Program-made: the position numbers and the translations under genes
Notes under the pieces: model-generated
Told to the model about the DNA's origin: nothing
The model's database searches: none
Seen by the model: the letters and a program-made list of their open reading frames with translations, nothing else
DNA from: Streptomyces xanthochromogenes
GTDB taxonomy: Bacteria; Actinomycetota; Actinomycetes; Streptomycetales; Streptomycetaceae
Reading direction: 5' to 3'
Assembly: GCF_014650455.1 (NCBI RefSeq)
Contig: NZ_BMUZ01000019.1
Location: forward strand, 34,587 to 98,586
DNA length: 64,000 bases
In this document: in pieces, positions 33,569-42,397 of the stretch
Position numbering within the stretch: the stretch's first letter is position 1
Layout: the number at the start of each line of letters is the position of its first letter

Positions 33569-33674
33569 CCCGTGCCCCTTCCCACTCGGGCCGCGCCATC
33601 ACACGAACAGGCTCTCCCTACCCATACAGCCACATTCCATGACGCCCCGCCCGGTCCCGGAGCCCCGGACCCGG

Positions 33675-35198
33675 TCAGCGACAGCACAGTGCCGCGTACA
33701 TGTCCAGTTTGTGCTCCAGGCGCGAGAGGTCGCGGCCGGTGAGGACCTCGATCCGCTGGATGCGGTAGTGGACCGTGTTGACGTGCAGATGCAGGGAGGC
33801 GGCCGTGCGCGCCCACGACCCGTTGTGCGCGAGGAAGGACTCCAGGGTCTCCCGGAGCATCTGCGAGGAGGTGTGGGCGTCGTCGGCCAGCGGCCCGAGG
33901 ACCTTGTGGTGATAGATGGTCCGCACGTCGTCGGGGATGCCGGCGAGCAGCCCCTCCAGCGTGCCGAGTTCGTCCACGGCGGCCACACCGGCCCCCTCGG
34001 GCTCCCGCGTACGGGCCGCGGCCAGCGCGTAACGGGCTCCGGTCAGGCTGGAGTTGAGCCGGTCGGGGGTGTCGACCTGGGCGCCGACGCCGACATGGAG
34101 CGGGACGAGAGGCTCGCAGGCCTGCACCACGCGCCACAACTCCCTGAGTTCCAGGGCCACTTCGGACCCGCCCTGCACCACGGCCAGCACCTCTCCGTGG
34201 GGGAGGCGGCCGAGCGCGAAGGGCCGGTCGGGGGTGTGGCGGAGGGCTTCGGCCAGGGCGTCGGCCGCGGCTGCCTGGTCGCCGTCGGCCCGGGCGGCGG
34301 CGCCGATCACGTGGAACGGGCCGTCGGAGGAAAGCCCGCAGGCGGTCAGGGCGCCGCTCAGCGCGGGCAGGTCGGTGGCCGGTGCGTCGACGAGCCGGAT
34401 CAGCTCGCCGGCCCGCCGCCGGATCTCGTTGCGCGCGCGGTCCCGGCCATAGCGGTGGTCGGCGAGCACGTCCGCCGTCTCGTGCAGCAGACGCGGCGGC
34501 ACGGCAGCCGCGTCCGCGAGGTGCAGATGCCAGCTGTCGTACGGCGAGCTGTCCGTGTCGATCAGCAGCGTGAGACCGTCGGGCGCGCGACGCAGCAGGT
34601 CGCGGCCGCGCTGGGCGGGGATCTCCGGGGCCCCGGGGGTACGGGCCACGGTGCGTCCGGTGGGGGTCAGGACGTAACAGTCCGGCGTTCCGACGTGGGC
34701 GAGGGCCCGGTCGAGCAGGACGTCCGGCTCGGCCCCGGCCCGTACGAGGTCGCTGAGCTCGCTGCGGACGTTGTCGGGCAGGGCGTGGCGGTGCGAGGTG
34801 GGCCGCCGGCTGAGGTCGCCCCACTGACGCAGATAGACCGCCTCGGTGATGGCACGGAAATTGGTGCGCGACGGCACGGCGAGCAGGGCGATGCCGTTCT
34901 CGCGGCAGGACCGGGTCAGTTCCTCGGGCACGCTGCCGTGCGTCTCCTCGCCGGCCAGGAGCGCGGCCGCTCCGGCGGTCACGAGCGCGGAGACGAAGCG
35001 GCTGATCGTCTCGGACCCCTTCTCCGGGGCCCACCACACGAGACCGCTCAGCACGACCTCGCCCGGCCGCAGGAAACGAGTCGGGTCCTCCAGGTCAGTG
35101 GCGGTCACCCCGGTGATCTCCCGGAGGAGCTGCTGCTCCTCGCCCCAGAGCAGTTCCAGATCCAGGGATTCGAGACGCAGGAGGTCTTCGACGTGCAT
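33675..35198 (-). CDS. PucR-family transcriptional regulator
   Basis: A 507-residue PucR-type regulator: N-terminal PucR domain (about 1-125, GVTATDLEDPTRFLRPGEVV), a middle GGDEF-like domain and a C-terminal helix-turn-helix of the PucR/CdaR type (about 440-500, SWARTAASLHLHVNTVHYRI). This family controls purine, amino-acid or other nitrogen catabolism. The ATG at 35198 has AAGGAG 7 bases upstream. Three palindromes lie within 85 bases upstream of the start. The target operon is not apparent, since no purine gene is adjacent. Confidence 0.92.
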   Translation of the reverse strand: MHVEDLLRLESLDLELLWGEEQQLLREITGVTATDLEDPTRFLRPGEVVLSGLVWWAPEKGSETISRFVSALVTAGAAALLAGEETHGSVPEELTRSCRENGIALLAVPSRTNFRAITEAVYLRQWGDLSRRPTSHRHALPDNVRSELSDLVRAGAEPDVLLDRALAHVGTPDCYVLTPTGRTVARTPGAPEIPAQRGRDLLRRAPDGLTLLIDTDSSPYDSWHLHLADAAAVPPRLLHETADVLADHRYGRDRARNEIRRRAGELIRLVDAPATDLPALSGALTACGLSSDGPFHVIGAAARADGDQAAAADALAEALRHTPDRPFALGRLPHGEVLAVVQGGSEVALELRELWRVVQACEPLVPLHVGVGAQVDTPDRLNSSLTGARYALAAARTREPEGAGVAAVDELGTLEGLLAGIPDDVRTIYHHKVLGPLADDAHTSSQMLRETLESFLAHNGSWARTAASLHLHVNTVHYRIQRIEVLTGRDLSRLEHKLDMYAALCCR

Positions 35199-35222
35199 GA
35201 GTGGCTCCTTGGTGCGGGTGCC

Positions 35223-35283
35223 GGTTCGTAGGAACCAGATCCGCATTCACCAGGTGAATGCGAGTTTCTGCATCGTAGATGCA
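35223..35283. promoter_or_regulatory. Three palindromes before the PucR gene
   Basis: GGTTC-GTAG-GAACC (35223-35236), GCATTCACC-A-GGTGAATGC (35243-35261, 9-base arms) and TGCATC-GTA-GATGCA (35269-35283) follow each other upstream of the PucR start. They are perfect but unrelated in sequence, so more than one protein may bind here. Confidence 0.8.
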
Positions 35284-35681
35284 AGGAGAGAGGGCCGAAA
35301 CACCTCTTGGTTGATCCTCCAGAGCGGGCTCGCTCCTCTGGTGGTTTTCCGTGTGCCGCTCCAGTCGCGCCCGGCGCCGGTGGCCTGCTTCACTCAGGAG
35401 GCCGCCCCACGCCACCGGCGGCCCCATCTCCCGCACACCTGACGGGAGTCGGGGCGAGCCGCTTTCCGTGCCGGCGGCTTCCGGCCCCTGCCGTGCGGGA
35501 ATCTCGGCGAGAGGGGGCGCCGGGGCCCGGCGCCCCGACGGCTACGCCGTCACTCGCCGCGGGGGCGGTCAGGCGCGGGGCACTGACGGGGGGCATGGTG
35601 CGGCCACTCCCCCATCAGTGCTGCGCTTCCGCCCCCGCATCCATACGGTTTCGCGCGGCCCTACGCGGCCTTACGCGGACG
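35284..35681. other. Gene-free region at the left edge of the cluster
   Basis: About 400 bases with no gene-like frame. A weak hairpin CCAGAG/CTCTGG (35319-35341) followed by TGGTTTTCC may terminate transcription. It separates the PucR gene from the butyrolactone region and is a natural left boundary for the cluster. Confidence 0.45.
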
Positions 35682-36446
35682 TCACAGCCCCGAGCCCCCG
35701 CTCACGCTGATCCACTGCCCGGTGATCCAGCGCGCTTCCTCGGACACGAGGAAGGCGACCGCGTCCGCGATGTCGGCCGGGCGTCCCATCCGGTTGAAGA
35801 CGGAGTACGCGGCCAGCCCCGCCGCCGCCTCGGGCGACTGGCGCAGCGCGGCGTTCATGTCCGTCTCGACGAAGCCGGGGGCAACGGTGTTGACGGTGAT
35901 GCCGCGACTGCCGACGTGCTTGGCGAGCGCGAGCGTGAAGACGTCGACCGCGCCCTTGGACATCGAGTACGCGATGGACTCGGGGAAGGCGGTCCGGGTC
36001 ACCGCCGAGGAGACGTTCACGATCCGGCCGCCCTCGCGCATCCGCTCCAGGCCGTACTTGGTGAGGAAGAACGGGCCCCGCGCGTTCACCGTGAACATCT
36101 CGTCGAAGTGCTCCTCGGTGGCCGCCTCGATGTCGCCGAGCGGACCTATCGCGGCATTGTTGACGAGAATGTCCAGGCCGGGCCCGACGCCGAGCTCCAC
36201 GAGCGCGGCGTCGAACTCCCGGTAGAGCACGCGGGCGGCGTCGGGTCGGCGCAGATCCGCGCCGACCGCGAAGGCGGTGCCCCCGGCCTCCCGGATCTCG
36301 TCCACAACGCCCAGGGCGGCGCCCTCGTTGCCCCCGTAGTGGACCGCGACGGTGGCCCCGTCGGCGGCCAGGCGCTGAGCCACTCCTCGGCCGATGCCGC
36401 GGCTCGCGCCGGTGACCAGCGCGGTCCTGCCCTTCAACGCACCCAT
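35682..36446 (-). CDS. SDR-family ketoreductase near the butyrolactone genes
   Basis: A 254-residue short-chain dehydrogenase. The cofactor motif TGASRGIGRGVA (about 13-24) prefers NADP, NNAA follows near 93, and the catalytic Ser and Tyr-x3-Lys are in VSSAV and YSMSKGAVD. It lies on the same strand directly after the ArpA-like receptor, 114 bases away. In some butyrolactone systems a neighbouring SDR reduces the 6-keto group of the hormone precursor (BarS1-like), so that role is likely. A general polyketide-tailoring role is the alternative. Confidence 0.88.
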   Translation of the reverse strand: MGALKGRTALVTGASRGIGRGVAQRLAADGATVAVHYGGNEGAALGVVDEIREAGGTAFAVGADLRRPDAARVLYREFDAALVELGVGPGLDILVNNAAIGPLGDIEAATEEHFDEMFTVNARGPFFLTKYGLERMREGGRIVNVSSAVTRTAFPESIAYSMSKGAVDVFTLALAKHVGSRGITVNTVAPGFVETDMNAALRQSPEAAAGLAAYSVFNRMGRPADIADAVAFLVSEEARWITGQWISVSGGSGL

Positions 36447-36560
36447 GACGGTCCGTCCCCCCTCGCGTCGCACCGACGCGTACCGATACGCGCTGTCAGG
36501 CACAGCGCGTACTGCTTCATCGAACTCTTCCGCCCCTGCGGAAGATCCCTTGTGCGAGCG

Positions 36561-37217
36561 TCAGCCGCCCGCACTCCTGGCCTCGACGGCGGCCCTGTAC
36601 TCGGCGTAGAGGCGGGCGCCGCGCTCCGGCGAGGTGTCGAGCCGGCCCAGGACCCCGGGCACCGCGATGCTGGGCAGCACCAGGTCGTAGAGCAGGGAGA
36701 CCCGCTCCTCCAGGTCGGACATCCGAGTGCTGGCCTGGGACATGAGCTGGGTGCCGGTGAACGCCGCGACCATCGTCTGGGCGGTCCGCTCCGGGTCCAC
36801 GTACGGCAGCACCTCGCCCTGCTCCTTCGCGGCGGTCAGCTGCTGCGCCGTCAGCTTCACCCAGTCCTGCCAGGGCTGGCCGAAGAACCGCTGGGCGCTC
36901 TGGTCGGCCGCGATGCGAGCGGCACCGCGCAACAGGGGCTCGCGCGGGAGCCGATGGGCGAGGAGGAGCCCCATGTCGATGAACGACTGGACCTTGACCG
37001 GCTGCTCCGGCGGCGGCTCGGTCACCGCGTGCTCCAGCACGCCGCGCGCCAGGTCCTCCTTGGAGGTGAAGTGGAAGTACAGGGCCCCCTTGGTCACCTG
37101 GGCCCTGTCGAGGATCTGCATGATGGTGGCCGACTCGTAGCCGTGCTCCGCGAAGACCGTGGCAGCGGCTTCGAGTACCGCGTTGCGCGTCCGGATCGCA
37201 CGTTCCTGACGGGCCAT
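36561..37217 (-). CDS. Gamma-butyrolactone receptor (ArpA/ScbR-like TetR)
   Basis: A 218-residue TetR-family regulator of the butyrolactone-receptor type. The opening MARQERAIRTRNAVLEAAAT and helix-turn-helix ATIMQILDRAQVTKGALYFHF (about 30-50) match ArpA/ScbR closely. The ligand domain contains the expected Trp in FFGQPWQDWVKL. The ATG at 37217 is the natural start because longer frames run through the promoter. It is divergent from the AfsA-like synthase over a 266-base region containing two copies of a shared motif. It should repress hormone synthesis and cluster genes until the hormone binds. Confidence 0.93.
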   Translation of the reverse strand: MARQERAIRTRNAVLEAAATVFAEHGYESATIMQILDRAQVTKGALYFHFTSKEDLARGVLEHAVTEPPPEQPVKVQSFIDMGLLLAHRLPREPLLRGAARIAADQSAQRFFGQPWQDWVKLTAQQLTAAKEQGEVLPYVDPERTAQTMVAAFTGTQLMSQASTRMSDLEERVSLLYDLVLPSIAVPGVLGRLDTSPERGARLYAEYRAAVEARSAGG

Positions 37218-37262
37218 ACAGGGTCTCCTGAGGGTCGCGGGGCAACGGACCGGGTCCCCCAA

Positions 37263-37280
37263 AAACCGGATGGTCCGTAT
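37263..37280. promoter_or_regulatory. ARE-like element before the receptor gene
   Basis: AAACCG-GATGGT-CCGTAT keeps the 6-6-6 layout of a butyrolactone receptor box. The first half-site is exact and the second matches CGGTTT at four of six positions. Its core ACCGGATGGTC recurs at 37452 and 24284. It lies about 46-63 bases before the receptor start. Confidence 0.62.
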
Positions 37281-37449
37281 TGTAGGACACTCTGCGCGCC
37301 GCGTGCCAGGGGTGATTTGCTGGCCACCCATCGGGCCGATCGCCGACGACCGGCACCCGACGACGGCCGCAAAGCGGCAGGCCCGGCCGCACTCACGGGC
37401 GCCGACCGCGTCAGGATCGCGTCACGAACCTGTTCACCCGCCCGACACA

Positions 37450-37467
37450 GAACCGGATGGTCAGTAT
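37450..37467. promoter_or_regulatory. ARE-like element before the AfsA-like gene
   Basis: GAACCG-GATGGT-CAGTAT is nearly identical to the element before the receptor gene and lies 17 bases from the AfsA start codon. The pair fits feedback control of both divergent genes by the receptor. Confidence 0.62.
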
Positions 37468-37483
37468 GTTAATACTGTAGAAG

Positions 37484-38470
37484 ATGGACACAGGGACTCT
37501 GACTATCCACGATGGCCCGGGGGGGCACATGATCGAGATCGACCGAGACACCCACATACAGACCACTTCGACGTTGCTCGGGCACATCCCGACGCCCGGT
37601 CGCCCGGACCCGGCGATATCGCCGGCGTTCGCCCATCGAGCGGCCGCCGAGGACGTACTGGTCGCCGGCTGGCGGCGGCGCAGCGACACCGTCTTCTCGA
37701 TCGCGGTCGACTGGTCGAAGCAGCACAACTTCTTCGCTCCCGCCCGAGGGAGCGCGCACCACCACATGCTGATCGCGCAGACCCTGCGCCAGATCGGCCT
37801 GGGACTCACCCACGCCGGACTCGACGTCGCCGCCGGAACGAATCACTTCCTCCTGGACGATCTGCGGTATTCCGCGGACCCCCGCCACCGTACGGACACC
37901 CTGGCCCCGGTGCGGGCCGAGGCGGAGTACACCTGGACCGGGCGGCGCAGTCTGCGGGTGCAGATCAGCCTCCAGCAGGGCGGCACCCTGTTCGTCACCA
38001 GCAGTTCCCACTTCACCTGGGTACCGGACGGTGTCTACCGCAGGCTGCGCGGCGACCATCTGACGGCCCGTCCCCGTGCGTGGGCCACGCCCGTGGAACC
38101 CTCCGTGGTGGGCCGGCACTCCCGCGACGAGGTCACGCTCGCCGACACGGGCGTACCGCACCGCTGGGAGCTGATCAGCGACACCGGCCACCCGGCCCTG
38201 ATCGACCACGCGGTCGATCACGTCCCCGGGCTCGTACTCCTTGAGGCGGCGCAACAGGCCGCGTACGCCTTCGCCGGGGCGGACGGCTTCAACCCGCTGT
38301 CGACGGCGATCCAGGCCCAGCGCTACGTCGAGTTCGACGCCCCGTGCTTCGTCGAGGCACGGGCGATCCCGGCGTGGTCTCCGGGTGCCCTCGCGGTCGA
38401 AGTCACCGGCCTCCAGCGCGGCGAAGCCACGTTCCGGTGCCAGATCCAGGGGACCCCCGCACACGCCTGA
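37484..38470 (+). CDS. AfsA/ScbA-type butyrolactone synthase
   Basis: A 328-residue protein with two AfsA hotdog repeats (about residues 50-190 and 200-325): HNFFAPARGSAHHHMLIAQT in the first and DHVPGLVLLEAAQQAAYAFA in the second. AfsA joins a beta-keto acyl chain to dihydroxyacetone phosphate, the first step of gamma-butyrolactone hormones. The ATG at 37484 is used; an ATG 15 codons on is an alternative. Its neighbours complete a hormone circuit: divergent receptor and SDR on the left, a P450 convergent on the right. Confidence 0.93.
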   Translation: MDTGTLTIHDGPGGHMIEIDRDTHIQTTSTLLGHIPTPGRPDPAISPAFAHRAAAEDVLVAGWRRRSDTVFSIAVDWSKQHNFFAPARGSAHHHMLIAQTLRQIGLGLTHAGLDVAAGTNHFLLDDLRYSADPRHRTDTLAPVRAEAEYTWTGRRSLRVQISLQQGGTLFVTSSSHFTWVPDGVYRRLRGDHLTARPRAWATPVEPSVVGRHSRDEVTLADTGVPHRWELISDTGHPALIDHAVDHVPGLVLLEAAQQAAYAFAGADGFNPLSTAIQAQRYVEFDAPCFVEARAIPAWSPGALAVEVTGLQRGEATFRCQIQGTPAHA

Positions 38471-38488
38471 CGACCGCCGTGCCGCCGA

Positions 38489-38516
38489 GGGGCCGCGGCC
38501 GCGAGGCCGCGGCCCC
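38489..38516. terminator. Bidirectional hairpin terminator
   Basis: GGGGCCGCGGCC and GGCCGCGGCCCC form a 12-bp perfect stem with a GCGA loop between the convergent AfsA-like and P450 genes. Confidence 0.88.
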
Positions 38517-38533
38517 CTCCCGCGTCCGCCCAC

Positions 38534-39823
38534 TCAGCCGGCCGCCCCCGCGGAGGCCCGCCCGGCGGACGGGACGGCCGGCGCCGGGGCACCCACCAGG
38601 ACCGGCAGTTCCTGGTGCCCGTTGGAGATGAACGACGCCACCGGGCGCAGCGCGCCGGAGGGGACGGCGAGGGACAGGCCCGGGAACCGTTCGAACAGCG
38701 CGGAAAGCGCGATGACGCCTTCCATCCGGGCGAGCGGCGCGCCCAGGCAGTGGTGCACACCATGGCCGAAGGCCAGGTGCGCGCGCCGGGAGGGCCGGGT
38801 GATGTCGAACCGGTCCGCGTCGCCACCGTGGGTCCCCGGATCTCGGCCCGCCCCGGCCACCGAGAGCACGATCGCCTCGCCGCGGGGAATGACCACATCA
38901 CCCAGGTCGATGTCCTGGACGGCATAGCGGAGCATCAGGTTGGCGGCCGCGGGCTCCCAGCGCAGGGTCTCCTCGACCACGTCCTCCCAGGACGCCCGTC
39001 CCGCCAGGACCAGTTGGAGCTGTTCGGGATGGGTGAGCAGGGCGTGCACGGCGTGGTCGATGAGGTTGACCGTGGTCTCGTAGCCCGCGGACAGGAGGTG
39101 GACGAGGGTGTCGAGCAACTCCTGGTCGTCCAGGGGCGCCTCGTCCGACTGCTCCGGGGTCTCCCGCTGCCTGAGGACGAGCCCGCTGGTGAGGTCGTCG
39201 CCGGGGAACTCCCGCTTGGCGGCCACGAGTTCGTGCAGGATGCCGTAGAGCTCGGCCGCGGCCCGCCCCACCGCCGCCGCATCGGCCGAGGTGTCGAAGA
39301 GGCAGTCGAAGATCGCGCAGAGTTCGTCGCGACGCTCCCTCGGCACTCCGAACAGCTCGCAGATCAGCCGGGCCGGCAGCGGCACCGCGAACCGGGCCCG
39401 CAGGTCGAGGGGCCGGCCCGCGGGCAGCTCCGCGATCTCGTCGAGCAGCTCGGCCGCGATGCGCCGCACGACCGGCTCCAGCGCCTTGGTGCGGTGCGCG
39501 GTGAAGGCGCTCGACACCAGCTTGCGCAGCCGGGTGTGTTCGGGCCCGTACGCCGTGAACATGCTCCGGATCGACACCCACATGGCCAGTGCCCAGTCCT
39601 GCGGCACCTCCCCGTTGGTCCAGGCCGGCCAGTGCCGGACGGCGTCCTTGGAGACGTCGGGCGAGGCGAGCAGGCGGCGCATCGCCTCCGGGTCGGCGAC
39701 GGCCCAGGCCGGCACCCCGCCGGGGAGCTCGATCCGGACGGCCGGGCCAGCACGGCGGACCCGCTCGGCCTCACCCTGGATGTCCCGGCCGGCCGCGTCC
39801 ATCCTGAACGGGCATTCCTGCAT
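38534..39823 (-). CDS. Cytochrome P450 next to the AfsA-like gene
   Basis: A 429-residue soluble P450 with SAGYETTVNLI in the I-helix (Tyr in place of the usual His), ETLRWEPA (ExxR) and the heme loop LAFGHGVHHCLGAPLARME. P450s beside afsA-like genes can modify the hormone, so a signalling role is plausible; a product-tailoring role is the alternative. The ATG at 39823 has AAGG 9 bases upstream; an ATG three codons earlier sits too close to its ribosome site. It is paralogous to the P450 at 27.9 kb. Confidence 0.93.
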   Translation of the reverse strand: MQECPFRMDAAGRDIQGEAERVRRAGPAVRIELPGGVPAWAVADPEAMRRLLASPDVSKDAVRHWPAWTNGEVPQDWALAMWVSIRSMFTAYGPEHTRLRKLVSSAFTAHRTKALEPVVRRIAAELLDEIAELPAGRPLDLRARFAVPLPARLICELFGVPRERRDELCAIFDCLFDTSADAAAVGRAAAELYGILHELVAAKREFPGDDLTSGLVLRQRETPEQSDEAPLDDQELLDTLVHLLSAGYETTVNLIDHAVHALLTHPEQLQLVLAGRASWEDVVEETLRWEPAAANLMLRYAVQDIDLGDVVIPRGEAIVLSVAGAGRDPGTHGGDADRFDITRPSRRAHLAFGHGVHHCLGAPLARMEGVIALSALFERFPGLSLAVPSGALRPVASFISNGHQELPVLVGAPAPAVPSAGRASAGAAG

Positions 39824-40064
39824 GTTCGGCATCCTTCTCTCTTGCATGGACAGTGCTGTACGCGGCTGTTCGCCATCGGCGCCGGGACGGACCGTGACCG
39901 GGCGGCCGGCACCGCGGGCGCGGAGGCAGCCGGGCGTACGGAACCCCTGGGCGGCGGGACACCTGGCAGCTGATCGGCCGGGCCGGGACCGCCGAGCGGG
40001 CCGCCGTGAGACTGTCACATGCCGCGGTCCATGATCATCACCGGCCCATGACGATTTGATGAAC

Positions 40065-40691
40065 TCAGGCCGCCGGCACCGGGCCTCCGCCCGGAACGAG
40101 CGCGTCCACCGTGTCCGCCGCGGCTATCCGGGGCAGCAGCAGCTCCCAGAATCCGGTCAGCATGCGCTGCGAGAACCACTCCCGCTCCTCCCGGCCGAGC
40201 AGGCCGTAGCCCGTCATCACGGCCATGATCGTGACCGTCACGTCGCCCGGCACCACGTCGTCGACGAGCGCGCCCTCCTGCGCCGCCTCGTCGACGAAGC
40301 GGCGCACACAGGTGTGCCACTCGCGCCGCAGATCGAGCCCGGACTCCCAGGTGAAGTCGGCGTTGAGCTGGAAGCCCGCGCGGAACACGATGTTTCCGCG
40401 CAGCAGGCGCAGCACCCCGTGCGAGGCGTCCGTCAGTGCCTGCAGCGCCGACTCACGGCTGCGGTACGCCTCGCGCACCACGGACCGCAGTGCCTCGGTC
40501 GCGTCCTCCTCGACGGCCTCGGCGAGCGCCGCCTTGTTGGCGAAGTGGAAGTGCAGGGCCCCGGTACTGACACCGGCCTGCCTGCTGATGTCGCTCAAGG
40601 TCGCCTGGGCGTACCCGTACCGGTCGAAGGCCACGGCGGCCGAGCGGATCAGATCTCGGCGGGTGGTGACCGCCCTCTCCTGCTTTGTCAA
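40065..40691 (-). CDS. ScbR2-like pseudo-butyrolactone receptor (TetR)
   Basis: A 208-residue TetR regulator. MTKQERAVTTRRDLIRSAAV and ATLSDISRQAGVSTGALHFH closely resemble ScbR2/JadR2 pseudo-receptors, which often bind antibiotics or intermediates instead of butyrolactones and repress hormone synthesis. Two 6-6-6 palindromic elements lie upstream (40761 and 40959), between it and the divergent sulfotransferase-like gene. A receptor plus pseudo-receptor flanking an AfsA gene is a typical cluster-switch arrangement in Streptomyces. Confidence 0.9.
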   Translation of the reverse strand: MTKQERAVTTRRDLIRSAAVAFDRYGYAQATLSDISRQAGVSTGALHFHFANKAALAEAVEEDATEALRSVVREAYRSRESALQALTDASHGVLRLLRGNIVFRAGFQLNADFTWESGLDLRREWHTCVRRFVDEAAQEGALVDDVVPGDVTVTIMAVMTGYGLLGREEREWFSQRMLTGFWELLLPRIAAADTVDALVPGGGPVPAA

Positions 40692-40760
40692 CGGTCGGCT
40701 CCCTGCCGGCTCTGCTCTTCATACCTGCCGCTGGGCCGCAGGCCCCCCATGCGGACAAAT

Positions 40761-40778
40761 AAACCGACCAAGCGGTGT
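40761..40778. promoter_or_regulatory. ARE-like element AAACCG-n6-CGGTGT
   Basis: AAACCG-ACCAAG-CGGTGT, with five of six positions paired, about 70 bases before the pseudo-receptor start. It matches the layout of the stronger element at 40959. Confidence 0.7.
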
Positions 40779-40958
40779 TGTTCTAACATCGTGGCGTGCC
40801 CTGCCCCCGAGGGGGCAGCCGCGACGAGCACGAATGCCTCTGGGCATGGGGAGCAGCGTACGCCGTGGACCAGAAAAAAACCAACCATGCTGCATGCATT
40901 CGCGAACCCTTGTGCCGCAGAACGCCCTGGAGCCCGGAGGCACTCGTTCTCGGTTGAC

Positions 40959-40976
40959 AAACCGCATGCACGGTTT
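40959..40976. promoter_or_regulatory. Perfect ARE-like element AAACCG-n6-CGGTTT
   Basis: AAACCG-CATGCA-CGGTTT has perfectly complementary half-sites, a good match to autoregulatory elements bound by ArpA/ScbR-type proteins. It lies between the divergent pseudo-receptor and sulfotransferase-like genes. Confidence 0.82.
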
Positions 40977-41031
40977 TTAATCTCGGCAGAGCTCGGAGAT
41001 GTGGCAGAGCAGTCCGTGAACATCTCAGGTA

Positions 41032-42300
41032 GTGGTGATCATCCAGGGGTGGCGAGTGGTGCAGCGTGTTTCCGACATCCATGTGACCGTGCCCGACCAA
41101 CGGTCGACGGGGTGCGCCCAGGGACGGTCCGGGCGCTCCGGCGGCGAATGGCCGGTCGGCCCCGTCCTGATCGACCTGGACGAACTCCGGTCCCGGGCAC
41201 AGGCACCACACCCCGGCGACGACGTCCCGTCCCCCCGCTTCCTGCCCGAACTCGGCCGCCTGGCCGAGGCGGTGAACTCGGAGGCCGGTCTGACGCCCCA
41301 GGGTGCCGCCGCGGTCCGCGAGCGCCTGGTCTCCGCGCTGGAGCAGCAGACCCGGCTCGCGGCCCTGGCCCAGGAGGCCCCGGAAACAGCCGCCACCCAC
41401 ATCAGGAACCCCGTCTTCATCTCGGGGCTGCCCGGCAGTGGCGCGTCGATGCTCCAGAACCTCCTGGTCGAGCATCCGAGCGTGGATTCGCCGACCTTGT
41501 GGGAGATGCTCTACCCGGTCTCTCCCGGCGCGGGCTCCCCCGGCCGACGCATGCTCATCGGCCAGGCCCGCGCCCACGTGGAGGCGTCCCGCCACCCGGT
41601 GCGGCACCGCACGGTGGGACGGTTCCGCGAGGCGACCCGCCCCGGGGGGTGCCACCAGCTCCTCGCCAACGCGTTCCAGAGCCCGGTGAGCGGGATGTAC
41701 CTGCGCATCCCCGAGTACGTGAGAGAACTGGAGGCGGCCGATCTGACCGCCGCGTACGCCTTTCACCGCGAGCAGTTGCAGGCGATCACCGCACGCATAC
41801 CGGTCGCCTCGCTCGTCCTGCGGGCGCCTTTCCACGCCGCCCGCGTGGACGACCTGTTGCGCGTCTACCCCGACGCCCGGGTCATCCGGGTGCACCGGGA
41901 CCCGGCGGCACTGGTCACGATCACCGCCGGCCTCTCCGCCGGACTGCGGCGCACCACCTCATCGCGGGTGGCCCCGAAGGAGGTGGGCCGCGAGTGGGCC
42001 GACCACATCGAGCGGCACCTGGCGCGGACGTCGCAGGCCGGCCGACGGCTCGGACCCGACCGGCTGCTCGACGTGCGCCACGCCGACCTGGTCGCCGCCC
42101 CGGCCGCCACCGTCCGGCGCGTCCTCCAGTTCATCGGCGTCGAGCCGACCCCCGCGGTTCTGGACAATGTCGAGTGCCTCGCGCGGGCGACGGCCGCCCC
42201 CACGCCGAATGCGCACCGGTTCCAGGCGGACGACTTCGGCCTGTCCGCCGACGAGTTGCGGGAGCGATTCGCCTCCCATATCGAGACATACGCCCTGTAA
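41032..42300 (+). CDS. Sulfotransferase-family-like protein with altered PAPS loop
   Basis: A 422-residue protein of the sulfotransferase fold. The PAPS 5'-phosphate loop reads FISGLPGSGASMLQNLL (about 129-145), where relatives have GLPRTGTT: the Arg and a Thr are changed. The 3'-phosphate motif is recognisable as VIRVHRDPAALVTITA. No obvious His-dependent sulfuryl-transfer base was assigned. It may transfer another group or have lost activity. A GTG at 41056 is an alternative start. It is preceded by butyrolactone-type elements and followed 175 bases on by the MarR gene. Confidence 0.78.
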   Translation: MVIIQGWRVVQRVSDIHVTVPDQRSTGCAQGRSGRSGGEWPVGPVLIDLDELRSRAQAPHPGDDVPSPRFLPELGRLAEAVNSEAGLTPQGAAAVRERLVSALEQQTRLAALAQEAPETAATHIRNPVFISGLPGSGASMLQNLLVEHPSVDSPTLWEMLYPVSPGAGSPGRRMLIGQARAHVEASRHPVRHRTVGRFREATRPGGCHQLLANAFQSPVSGMYLRIPEYVRELEAADLTAAYAFHREQLQAITARIPVASLVLRAPFHAARVDDLLRVYPDARVIRVHRDPAALVTITAGLSAGLRRTTSSRVAPKEVGREWADHIERHLARTSQAGRRLGPDRLLDVRHADLVAAPAATVRRVLQFIGVEPTPAVLDNVECLARATAAPTPNAHRFQADDFGLSADELRERFASHIETYAL

Positions 42301-42397
42301 GGACCCGCAGAGGCCCCGCGCCACCGCTCACCACGCGCCGCGCTCCTCGCGCTTCCCCGCACCTCCCCGCGCATCGAATCAGCCGACCTTCCCGCAT

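Noticed and set aside
40895..40908. TGCATTCGCGAACC as another copy of the cluster operator before the sulfotransferase-like gene
   Set aside because: Only about 10 of 14 positions agree, without a second nearby match; too weak to count.
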